Positions 34,001-46,000 of a stretch of DNA of 64,000 bases are shown piece by piece; within the stretch, counting starts at the first letter, position 1, and each line of letters starts with the position of its first letter. Source of the stretch: Symbiodinium natans (lineage: Eukaryota; Sar; Dinophyceae; Suessiales; Symbiodiniaceae); the NCBI GenBank assembly GCA_905221605.1, contig CAJNDS010000269.1:71001-135000 (forward strand), read 5' to 3'. The translations under genes were made by a program, and so were the position numbers. Below the pieces are notes generated by a model. It had not been told where the DNA came from. It ran no database searches and was given only the letters and a program-made list of their open reading frames with translations.

Positions 34001-37000
34001 CCTCCAGAGCATCGTCTCAAAGGGAAGAAACCGGCGCTTCAGTTCGGTGATGAGGAAGGCCCTCCTTTACCTCCGCCTCGCGATCCTCCAGTTCGCCATC
34101 GGTTGATGGCAAAAAGCCCGGCCTCTTCACTGCGTGGTCATGTGGGCTCCTTGCACTTGCTTCGCAAGCGGGGGGAGAGTCCGCCCTTAGAAATTTTCGA
34201 GGATGACATGCAGGGTCTGGGGGAGCTGGAAGAAAATGCAGATGTTGAGGACAATGTTCCTGGTGATGAGTATTGGCCGACTTGCTGTTCTCCTCATGAA
34301 GATGCTTATTTGGTCTGCAAAAGTGAGACTGCCGAGGATGGAACACAGTTGGAAAATGAAGAACAAAAAGCCAAGTCAATGTATGAAAGGTCTATGTACG
34401 ATTACGTGGACTGTGAGGAGCTTTTGGAAGGGATTGTATACCCAAAGAGGGTGAATAGAAGAGGTGGTATTAACAATTGGTGCACAAGTACGCGAGCTCT
34501 GGTGTTGGGCCACTATACTCATGGCGGAGTGTGTGGTGTTACAAAAGAGACTCATCGAAGGCCATGGCTATGTCGTTACCTGGCATCCTACCTCACAATC
34601 CTGAAGCCAATTTTTCTGCTCTTCAGATCTCATGCAATGCTCCGGTATCATTGCATAGGGATAGTCACAATGAAAAGCATTGCTGCAATTATGTGTGTGG
34701 CTTTGGTGACTATAAGGATGGTCAGCTTTGGGTTGAGGATGAAAAGGCTTTAGAGGAAGGAGCTGAAGTGGTGGAGCAATCCTATGGGAAGAAAGTCTTG
34801 CCTGGAAAATTGGTTGATATCCACTGGAACTTCATGTCGTTCTTTCCGAGAAAATTGCATGGTCCTATGCCTTGGAAAGGGAACAGGGTATCTTTGACAG
34901 GGTACACACCTGTTTTTATGGAGCGTTTGAGCTACAAGGATAGGTGCTATCTTCTCCAATGTAAGTTTCCTCTTCCGGAACCACGAGCTGAAGAAGGTGA
35001 AAAAAGAAAATGGTTAAAAATGACGTTGAAAGAGACCTCGCTGGACGACATTGCGGAGGAAGTCGACTATGCTGTTTTTGAGGCGCACCAATGGGCTCTA
35101 GAGGAGCATTTGAGTATTCGACGCCTAATTGCTGAACAGGAATGTTGCGTTTTGGACGAGTTCCATGGATCGGCCAATGAGTCGACTGGGGAAAAAGGAT
35201 CAGAGACTAGAGAATGGCTGGTTAAAGCAAAAAGGACCGAGGAACAGCTCTCGAAGTTTTTGGTCAAAGCAGCTCAAGTTCAGCAAATGGTGCAAGAAAA
35301 TACCGCGCTTGAGGCAGCAGAGGAGGTTGAGTTCCTGCAAACAAAAACAATTCCTACACAAGAAGCCATGCAAGAGCTGGAAAAGTGGAGGGAATCATTG
35401 TCGGACGAGGTGACGTCTTTGGTTAAAGAGTTGGAGGTGGTGGAACCAACAACTCAAGAAAAGCTGGACAAATTGGCGGAAGAGCCTAATGCACCGGTGA
35501 TTGAGTACGTGCCCAGTCTGGTGGTGTTTACCCGGAAGCAAGGGACAGGGAGGCGACGTGCCCGTATCTGTGCATGTGGCAATTTTATTTCGTCAACGGC
35601 AGCTACAGAATACGAAGGGCCGAGGTCCCTCAGTCGTCACTCGCTGTACGCTCCTGGTTTAGATTCAACTACATTTAGGTGTCAAGTGAGGCACGCAGCA
35701 TATATGGTGTGGATCATCGCTGGTTTAGACATTTCCAAAGCTTTTCTGACGGCGCCGATGAATAGGGCGCAAAGAGAAGGGCGTCTGGTGGTGGTGCAGC
35801 CCCCAAGGGCGGCGGTGAAATTGGGTCTTTGTACAAAGGAGGAGCGGTGGATTGTGAGGAAGGCCTTGTACGGTTTGGCCGAAAGTCCTGCAGCATGGGT
35901 GGAGTGGCGAGATCAACGTCTTCAAGGCATGTCTTGGGTGTCAAAGGATGGACAAGCATTGAGCTTTCAGAGGTCCAATGCAGACCCAAGTCTGTTCCTT
36001 ATTATGGCACAAGAGAAGCCGGAAGGTGCAAGCAAGTTGGTAGGGACAATAGGTCTTTACGTGGATGATTTCTTGATGGCTGGGACTATGACAGTGCTCC
36101 GGGAAGCCTTGGAACAGATCAGGAAGGAGTGGAAAACTTCTGAACCCGAGTTCTGTGGTCCAGGCTGTGGTGATGGATTCCTGAAGTTTTTGGGTGTCCA
36201 AATCTGGTATCGAAATGGCAGCTTCTTTCTCAATCAGGAGGACTTTGTGAGAGATTTACTGAACCGAAGAGGGTATCAGATTGATGAAACTGGAAAAGGT
36301 AGTAACCTGCCAATGGTGAAAGAAACTCCAGGTGAAGAAGAGGAGGTGGATATTCCTTCCTTGCGAGCGGCTCAAGGTGCCGTAGGGGAGTTCCTCTGGG
36401 TGGCAATCAAAACTCGACCTGATTTGGCTTTCTGCACAAGCCAGTTGTCTTTGTGGACATCCCGAAGGCCGCGATTTGTGGTTAAAAAGGCTGAGGAGGT
36501 ATTTCGATACCTTGCTGCAACTCCAACGTTAGGCTTGACGTTTGGAGCAATCGCAACATGCGAAAAAGAAAGGAATGAGGTGTTGCGTTATGGGCGAGGC
36601 GTCAAGGTGGTAGAGTCCTACGCAGATGCTAGCTTTGCAGCAGGTGAAAACGAAAAGAGCCACTCAGGAGCGGTGGTGGTTTGGGGTGATTGTCCGGTGA
36701 TGTGGGCAACGCAGAGACAGTCAACGGTGGCTTTGAGCACTGCTGAAGCTGAGTTGCATGCGTCTATAAAGGGAGCAACGATGATTCAGTCGTGTACCCC
36801 TATAATTGCCGCTTTGGTTGGAACGGGTGAAGAATCGCTGCAAAAAGTGCTGTATACAGATTCGGTTTCGACGTGCTCAATTATTCAATATCCTGCCGGA
36901 AGCTGGAGGACAAGACACCTGAGAATTCGAGCAGCCGGTGTCAGGTCTCTGGTGGACCGTGGTTACATGGTGATAGCACATCTTCGTGGTGAGTACATGA

Positions 37001-40000
37001 TTGCTGACCTGTTAACGAAATTGATGAGTGGACAGGTTTACGCGAAGCAAAAGGCGCTTTGGGGTCTCCAAATGTTGGTGCAAGGAACTGACTTGAAAAG
37101 GGCCTCTCTCGCAATGGCGGTCATGATGGTGGCTGCATCTCTGCAAGGGATGGCGACTGGTGGAGAAGAAGCGTCAAATGCTGGATTCTTTTGCTCAGAA
37201 GAAGGGGTGTGCAGGGTCGCCAACACATCTACGGTTATGGTTCTGGCTCAAAGTATTGAAATGGTTATCAACAATGCGGACATCGCTGTGTATTTGGTGG
37301 CAACAATCACACTCTGGGAATTGGCCAGGTATCTCTTTCGGCGGCTGTACAAATGGCTGTGGGGCAGGAAAGTGGTGGTTATTCCCGCGAGTGCCACTTT
37401 GTATACAACGGTGGGTGGGAACTGTATGCACGCAAGCAGTGACTGTGATGTTCTGCGATATTCACAGCCCAGGGCCAAGACGCTTTGTAAGCATTGCGTC
37501 AAGAAAGGTTGGGTGGTGAATGCTGAGTTCCTTGGTGAGGAACGGGCTGTTGGAACATAGACTTTTTCAATGTGAGGTGAAGAAATCCTCAATGGTAAAG
37601 GGATTCGGCCAATGTGCTGAAGGTTCGTCCTGGAAAGACGTAAAACCATGGTGTGCAAATTAATGGCTATGGCCCGTCCATCGGACGTTAAACATGAAGA
37701 TGACCGTTGTCAAAGCGACAATTTTTAGGTCAAAAGTCTGCACCTCCAGTTTGTGTCCTAGGAAATCCTAGGACAGGGGGAGTGCGGAGCTGCAGTTTGT
37801 ATTCAGGAAATGAGTTGGTGTTAAAGGAAAAAGGGTCAACGTACCCGTTACTATTTGGCTCAAGACTGGGCCATGCGCCTGGTAGCAAAAAGAAGTTCTG
37901 AGTTTTCGGTGTTTGCTGGTTGGTTCAGGGTGAAACCTCTGGCGACTGTTAGGGTTGATTCCCTTCCCCTTTCGGTTGCCCCCGTATAGGGTTTAGGGTT
38001 GAGGGTTTAGGGTTTAGGGTTTAGGGTTTAGGGTTTAGGGTTTAGGGTCCCCACAATACTGAGCGGCCTCAGGACGGCCGCGCCGTTGGGACCCTCGATG
38101 TGGTCCACCCCCTCCAAGCGATCGACTCCAGGTGCGAAACCTAGCTCATGGTTGGGAGGGTTTAGGGTTTAGGGTTTTAGGGTTTAGGGTTTAGGGTTTA
38201 GGATTTAGGGTTTAGGGTTTAGGGTTTAGGGTCTAGGGTTTAGGGTTTAGGGTCTAGGGCTTAGGGTTCGGGTTTACGGTTTACGGTTTACGGTTTACGG
38301 TTTAGGGTTTATTGAGTTTAAGTACCTGAAAGATGTAAAATGCGACTCCGCTATGACAAAGAAACGCTGCAGGAAGTGCTTCATCACTTGCAGGGTCTGG
38401 GGCTTTCCCTCCTGCACTCAAAGGCCCTAAATCCTAAACCCTAAACCCTAAACTCCAAGGCTTGCCGTGGCGTCTTTTTCGGCCTACTTGGAGGTTCATG
38501 GTACTTACTAACCAAACGTAACTGTACGTATAACCCACTTATAGGCCCCTTAAGTGCCCTAATATGGCTATAAGTACAGATAGAAGTACAGCTATAACTG
38601 GCTAAGAAGCACCATGAACCTGCAAGTAGGGGCATCTCACAAGCAAAGAACGGGACAATTAGGGTTTAGGGTTTCGGGTTTCGGGTTTAGGGTTTCGGGT
38701 TTAGGGTTTAGGGATGGCAGCGCTGTCCTCCAAGATGTTCAAGGTGAAGCTATCACCAATCCGCAGCAAGGGCTCCTGAGTTAGGCTTGGAACGTGCCAA
38801 GTCGACAAAACCCTTAAACCCTAGACCCTAGACCCTAAACCCTAAACCCTAAACCCTAAACCCTAACCCTAAACCCTAAACCCTAAACCCTCAAGCAGCA
38901 GCGGCGGTGGCAGATTGCAGCACAAGGTCAAGATCACCCAACTGGCAAGCCAAGCAGCCATGGCACGTTCCTTGGCGATGGTGACCGATACCTGAGCTTC
39001 GCGCTTCGAGGTCTGCGAGGTTTTAAGCAACTGGGTGGTGCAGCTGAAAAGTACCTAAACCCTAAACCCTAAACCGTAAACCCTAAACCCTAAACATCAA
39101 CCGGGGCACTCCCAGCGGCTTGCTGGATGCCGGAGTCACCCAGCTGGCAACCATGGCGTGGCGCACCCCCGCCTTCTTGGCCGTGACGATGTAAAGTGAG
39201 CTGGCCAGCCGGCCCAAAGCTTTGGAGAGATCCTTGTCCTGACAGACGCGGTTTAGGGTTAGGGTTTTTGTTGGGGTTTAGGGTTTAGGGTTTAGGGTCT
39301 AGGGGTTAGTGTGGCTTCCCCACGCAATGTGACTGCTAGCAAGAGCCACTTCGTTCACCACATGGGTGTGGGGGTGTGGCGGGTGTGGGGGGCGGGGGTT
39401 GCCCATCTGACTGATGTTCCATTCTAAGGATGCTAATCTGTTTTTTTTTTTTTTTGGGGGGGGGTCTTTTTAATCATCTCCCAAGGAGCCTAAACTGATC
39501 TAGAATAGGGGGGGTGTTCTTGCAATACTCTTCTAAGGACCCAATAGGCTGATCTTTTTTCAATATGCCTTAACGACAACCGTCTTGGGTTCTGTGGGGG
39601 TCCCTAAACCCTATACCCTAAACCCTAAACCCCAAACCCTAATCGGCGCCTGACCCTTGGCAGCGGCCGCCTTGCTCTTCTGCGTGAGCTTCTTGCCAGT
39701 CTGCATGCCTGCCTTGCCGGTTTAGGGTTTAGGGTTTAGGGTTTAGGGTTTAGGGTTTAGGGTTTCGGGTTTAAGGTTTAGGGTTTAGGGTTTAGGGTTT
39801 AGGGTTTAGGGAAAGCAAGCCTCCACACACGTAGCCTCATGTACTGGCAGTATTTTTGATACTGAAGAAAAGAAGAAGATCAGGACACCCGTGGCATGAA
39901 GCAGAATCAGAACAACCCAGCAGCAGGAATATCCGGAATAGCCACCTCAACCCATCACATGGCCAACTCCCCAAGATAGGGAACAGGCATACCAAAATGG

Positions 40001-43000
40001 TCTCACTCTCACCCTGCGCCTCCTCGAAGGTTTGCAAGACTTGGGCGGTGATCGGGCGAGTCGTCACCTCCAAAGGTTCCATCGCCTCCGGGACGTTCGC
40101 CTTCAGCAGCCGGCTCCTCAGCAGCGCCACGGGCTCCTGGTTCGGGGCGCGGGGCAGACATGTCAAGGCAGCCCTGTCTAGCGGGATATCTATTACTATT
40201 ATTCGCCTCGGCTTCCTGCCGAGAAGCGTTTGGAACAAGCAGACACGATTTTGTGACGCACCCCCCAACCCCCCGCCCGGTGGAACCCCGCCCCCATCAC
40301 TTGGAGGAGCTGCAATCTGATGTGGGGCGTCCCGCCCTCCCTGGGAAACCCCCACCCCCCTGAAACCTCCCTAGGCCCTAGGCCCCACCCTCTTTCCTCC
40401 TTTCCTGTCCGTGGGCCGGCCCGGCTGCCGAGGCGGCGCGCCAGCGTATACACTTCTTCTTATTCGTCTTCTTCTTCTTCTTCTTCTTCTTCTTCTTCTT
40501 CTTCTTCTTCTTCTTCTTCTTCTTCTTCTTCTTCTTCTTCTTCTTCTTCTTCTTCTTCTTCTACTGATTACTATTTTTATAATTATTGTTATTATTATGA
40601 TTCTTATTATTATTATCACTATTGTTAATATAGATATCCAGAACTAGATTCCGTGAACGTCCCCGGACGACCAGGGTGCGACCCCCTGCGCCTGTGCATC
40701 GTCACAGCTGTCGAGGACCACGAACTGATGCTTCTTGGGCTTCAGATTCCTAGTTCATGGTTGGGAAAATGTTAAAACTTTGAATGTTTATTCCTTCGTG
40801 GGTTTCAGTATCCTTAAACATGTAAAAAATGTTACCCAACTATGACCAAGATTCGCCACGATATTGCCGATGTTCGTGGCCCCCTGTGACTCTTTCGGCG
40901 GCGCTGTCACGACAATGACCTCGTTCCGGCCAAGGCACTCGGTGATCTCCAAGCCATCCACCGCATTGAGGTCATGCATCTCCACGTTCACGCTGCAGCT
41001 CGTGAGCCCATGCGCAAAGAGCTGCGCCAGTCGCTCGCTCTCCCCGAAACGGCTCACCCAAAAGACCGCCACGCAGGGCCCGATCTTGGCTGTGGCCTTC
41101 TCACTCCAGGAGCGATAGTACTCGATGAAGCTCTCCACGTTCTCGGAAAGTATGGGCCCATGCCCCGTGGCCACGGCCTCAAGGGGATCTCAACATGGGT
41201 ATGAATCTAGTATGGGATATCTATATTAATAATAATAGTAATAATAATAATAATCATAATCATTCTAATAATCATATTATAAGAATCATAATTACGGAGG
41301 CTTGCTGCAGACGAACACACACCTGGATGCCTTCAGCTCGAAGTCTTTGATCTTGCCCAAGGCCGAGAGCACGGATCGCGCGTTGGGCTTCATGAGGCCT
41401 ATACTGAACATGGAACCTTCGCAAAATTGTACTTTTTTGCTGTTTCTTGGGAAGTATAGTACCCGAAAATTATTTAAAGTTATTGCCAAGTACCCCCAAG
41501 AGGCAGTCGTAGTAGGTGGCATAGTGGGGGAGGAGCTCCTGGACTCCTTCGGCGTCCTCCGGGTGCTCGGAGCAGTAGTGCATGCCGAAGGCGTCACAGG
41601 TGAAGAGCAGCCCCGTCTTCGGGTCGAAGGTGAACATGGTATCGGGCCAATGAAGGTTCGGGGCAATCACCTAGGATGGCCCTTAAGACACTCTGAAAAA
41701 TATTCCTAAAGATGATATCCTCCGAAGCCCAATAAGGGGAAAGATAACATGTCCCAAGGGCCTACCGAGTCACAAACTCCAAGTTGTGGCCGCCACCCAA
41801 GTCGAGCTGGACACCTGTCTGCACAATCCTGCTCTTGAAGGGCCGGAAGACCAAGTTCTCCTTGGTTGCTCTTTAACCCCCCCAAGAAACGTTTATAACT
41901 CTTAGCTCCCTTAGCATGATATTAGAGGATCCCTAAATTTTATAAAGTGATAAAGTTGTAGTAAAGTCCCACCTAGTCTCCAGGTAGGCGATGCACATCT
42001 TTGAGCCGATCACCTCCAGCTTCTCGTTGCCAGCTTGCTCTGCCAACTCAAGAACCTTTCCGATGAGACCAGAATGATCCGGCTCTGTGTGGGACACAAT
42101 CAAGTAGTCCAATGCGCTCAGATCTACTTCCTTTCGAAGTGCGGCAATGTAGAGATCCTCAAACTTCTCGTGGGAAGTGTCCACCAGGGCTGTCTTCTCA
42201 GCACCCTTGATGACGTAGGAATTGTAGGTTGTGCCGCGCTCCAAGCGGAACTCGATGTCGAAGCGATCCCGATCCCAGTCCAAAGACCGTATGGTGCTCG
42301 TATCCTCCGCTACTTCTTCAATGGACATCGTCTGCAAACGATATTCCTTGCCAGGCGTGAGACCTGTCCAACTCTGTATCTCAGACATCTCTACGTCTCG
42401 CTCTTCGCCTCCACGCGCAGCCAGAGCCGTACGAGCGCCTCTTGCGGCCCGGGCTTTCTTTGCCCTACCCGCAAAAGCGCCCGGCGGCTGGGAGCCGGGC
42501 CGAGTCTGCGGCGAAGCTGGCAAGGCAGCCATCGCGGGCACCGCGGGAGCCCGGCTGGCCTGGGTTGCCTCCTGCAAGTTGAAACCGACAAGGCCTGAGG
42601 ATTCGAGCACTGATCGGATGTCGGTTTTCACCTTCTCGTCCAACACCTTCCCAGATGTCACTTCGGCGTAGACCAGGGAGTAGTTCCCGGCATCCAGGAT
42701 GGAGACCGTGTGGCACTCGAGGTACGCGTGGCATCCCTCCAGCACCCGACATCCGTTCTTTGCCTTGGCCTTCTTGTGAGCTCCAGCCTTTGCCAGCTCT
42801 GCGTAGCTCTCGCCCTCTGGCGCCAGGCTCAGCACAAAGTCCTCCAGGGCCTGCTCCTCCTCCTCGGCTCCTTCGGCAACTTCGGCTTCTTCTGCCCTCG
42901 CGTCCATCATGGCTCTCAGGGCCTCGCCCGGTCGAACGGCCAGCTTCAGCTCGTCGAAGGTGACCAAGCCGTCACCATAGGGGTCCAGGATCTCCATCGC

Positions 43001-46000
43001 CTGAAAAGCACACCAGGGATGAGGGGATGAGGGGGGGGGGACAGGAAGAGCGGCAGAAGGAGCGACTGCCCTTTGGGGCAGCTTCGCAAAACCACAAAAA
43101 AAAGAGAGAAGAGGCTTCACAGTGCTCAGGTGAGCCTTGTCGAGAACCTCGGCATCGCTTGTTGCAAGGAGGTCCTCCAGGATATCCATCGCCTCCTCAC
43201 CTTCCACGTACCTTGTTCGGATCTTGTCGTGGCTCTTCAAGATCTCATCAAGGCGCGACTCGGGCTCCTCCGAGAGGGCCACCTCCTTCTCGGCCTCCTC
43301 CCAGGACGGGCTATTTTATACCCTATAAGCCCCTTTAAAAGGCCCTTTATAGGGTTTATGAACGGTTTATTCTGGGGATTCTAAGGCCTATAATAGCCCA
43401 TGCTCCTTCTCGGGCTTGGGGATGGCCAGCGTGATGCCCAGGGGCTCGAAGGACGCCTGGTTGACCCAGGCGACCGGAGTGTGCTCGTCGCCGTTCGGAC
43501 CTCGGATTTTTTTTCAGGCCCTTGGAACAATCTGAACAGTACTCCTAAATACTCCTAAATACTCCTAAATACTCCTAAATACTCCTAAATGTTAATGGGG
43601 GTGGGGGGGGGGGGGGTTCCGAAAGTTGGGGGGATACCCTTCTTGGGGGCTCCCATGTAAGGGAGCCCAATTCTCTTTGGGGTATAACAGGGGTACCCCC
43701 TATTTTATCGGAAATGCCTTTTTGTTTCCTCTCAACCCCAAAGAAGGGAAGATACAAAAATATCCCCCAAGGGCCGAGAAGCCCAGCGATGTCATCACGG
43801 CCTGCGAGGTCCGCATCTTGCCAAAGGCATCCAGGGCCCCGCTGCCGGGCTCCTTGGCGAGGTTTCGTGCCTGCCTGAGTGGGTGCCTTAAAGCCCCTTG
43901 AAATTATCTGTGAATAGGTTCCCTTTAAAAGGGAAAGAAGGGACATTCAAAACTATCCCAAAGCACTACCCAGTTGCCTCTTGCGCCTCTGCAAGACATT
44001 TCGGCAGAGCTTCTGAAACATCCGGACCCCCGACGCGGCGCAGAGCTCCAGCGTTTCGGCCGTAGGTCTGAATTTGGCCCGGATGGGGTCGAAGGCCAGC
44101 GGGAAGCCGGAATCCTTCAAGCGGAACTGCAGCTCATCCACCGCCTCGCCACTCCACCCAAAGGATCCGAAGACCCCGTAAGGCATGCGCCGGTCGGCGG
44201 GCAGGCTCAGAACGACCCCCAAGGCCTCCTTCACTTGGCTGGGCATCTCTCCACCCAAGGTGGGACTTCCGATGCAGAAGCCATCGGCTGTCTGCAACGC
44301 CTTCGAAACATCCTCCGCCGTGCAGTGCTCGAGGTTCAAGTCCACGACGTTCACGCCAGAAGACTTCAGACCGGTTGAGATGTGCTGGGCCAAGGTCTTG
44401 GTGTGCCCATAAGCGCTGGCATACATCACCAAGACCTGGAAGTCCCTGCGCGTCTCCTTTCTCAGCTTCTGCTCGGTCCATGCCTCATACTTGGCCATCA
44501 GCTTCCAGCATTGCTCCCGCACCACGGGGCCATGCAGTGGAGCCAGCTGGGTCACATCCGGACCCCGCAGGGCCTCACAAAGCGTGAAGATCTTCCGGAC
44601 GGCCGCGGCCGCGCGCTTGGTGAAGAAGTAGCAGTCAAACAAATGATGCCAGTCCTGCTTGGAAACGCCGGGCAAAACCGCTACATGCGCCATCCGCCTT
44701 TCGACGATTAGTAGGAACTGCTGGATTTGTCGACATCGTCTCAGCTCTCACTGTCTCTCCCCACTCTCCACCTGATTTCCGCAAGCCCCCCCCTCCCCGC
44801 GTCCTCCACAAACGTCTCCCAACCTTCGATCCCCGGGCTGTCCATGGGGCTGTCCTTCTCACCTGATGGTTTACGATCCTAAGGGACCCCTAATAAAGAC
44901 CCGAAATAATCGGATCATCCGAATCGGATCCCCTTTGTTAAAAAGGACCCCAAAAAGGTGCCCCCTAATTGCGGAAACCCCCGCCTATCTTCCGGTGAGC
45001 GCTGAAGAACTTTCCGGAAAAGAGGCTGCCGGTGAGCGGGTCAAAGGCCGAGAGGGCCTCGGGCAGCTTGTTTGTGGGAGTGAGGACGAAGCGCATCACG
45101 CGGCCATCATCGATTTCCAGCCTGCACGTTGCTAAACCCTGCACCCCGAAAAAACCCAAAAAACCCTAAACCCCTAAACCCCGAAACCCCGAAACCCCTC
45201 TCTCTCTCTCTCTCTCTCTCACAGGCGCTCAGTCAATGAAACCCCTAAACCCCTAAACCCTCAACTCAGACCCAATTTAGAAAAAAAGAACACCGAAGAT
45301 GAGGGCAAAAGGGGGTCTCATCCCATCGGAACGCAGGGCGCCTGGAGCTGTTCTTGATCGGGACAAGGCTGACTTTCTTGAGCACCGCCTCTGACAGGTT
45401 CTTCTTGAGCCTTGGTATTAGGTTTAGGGTTTAGGGTTTTTCTTCCCCTCCTGCACGGTTTAGCGTTTAGGGTTTCAGATTTAGGGTTTAGGGCCATCTT
45501 ACAATTGGGGTACCATAAGGGTACATACCCCTTTGTGGGGTTGGTGGCCTCTCTGAAGAAACCCGTGACCCAAAAGGGCACAAAGGGCACCACTTTGCTT
45601 CCAAGGAGCACCAGAACCACAGGCACTGAGGCATAGATGAGGAGCGGCTCGCCGGATCTCTGGTTCACCAGCTCCTGACACTGCCGGGGTGCAAGAAATG
45701 GGGGCGTTTCCGAAAAATTAGGGGGCACCTTACATGGGGTTCTTATTACAAGGGGATCCTACTCGTTGGGGGTCTATATTAGGGGGGGTCCCTTGTTTTT
45801 GTAAACCCCCCCAAGTTGCTAGCAGCTCAGTTGCATGACGCGGCTGCCACAAGTTCAGCATGCTGGCAGATCTAGCTTGAACTGGGTTTAGGGTTTAGGT
45901 TTTAGGGTTTAAGGTTTAGGGTTTAGGGTTTAGGGTTTAGGGTTTAGGGTTTAGGGTCCGCTGCTCCTAGAGTGCACGAGTGCACCACCTGAGGCGGCCT

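Larger units (their letters stand above)
28289..37986 (+). mobile_element. Ty1/copia-type LTR retrotransposon with methyltransferase-like domain
   Basis: 9,698 bp bounded by 204-bp LTRs that differ at a single base, with a 5-bp target duplication TAGGG on both sides. The integrase-before-reverse-transcriptase order defines the copia type. Internal order: gag-like region, CCCH and CCHC zinc motifs, two retropepsin-like motifs, a cytosine-C5-methyltransferase-like domain, integrase, reverse transcriptase, RNase H, and a C-terminal extension. Two frame changes (near 29,900 and 34,600) mean this copy is probably defective, although LTR identity says it inserted recently. It lies antisense to the flavodiiron gene and used telomere-like DNA as target. 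Confidence 0.93.
28015..38067 (-). other. last intron of the flavodiiron gene, 10,053 bp, holding an LTR retrotransposon
   Basis: GC-AG intron. From its 3' side it contains a family C cluster (28100-28262), a short TTTAGGG tract, the complete LTR element in the opposite orientation, and a TTTAGGG tract (37987-38048) beside exon 24. Confidence 0.8.

Noticed and set aside
28547..37658. Minus-strand frames inside the retrotransposon (up to 159 codons)
   Set aside because: They are shadows of the plus-strand gag and pol frames with no family resemblance.
40320..40647. Serine-, leucine- and arginine-rich reading frames
   Set aside because: They are translations of the (TTC)n microsatellite within a flavodiiron intron.
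41933..43282. A single 449-codon minus-strand frame
   Set aside because: It reads through the intron between exons 11 and 12 and past the end of exon 12. The real coding parts are 43285-43136 and 43000-41981.
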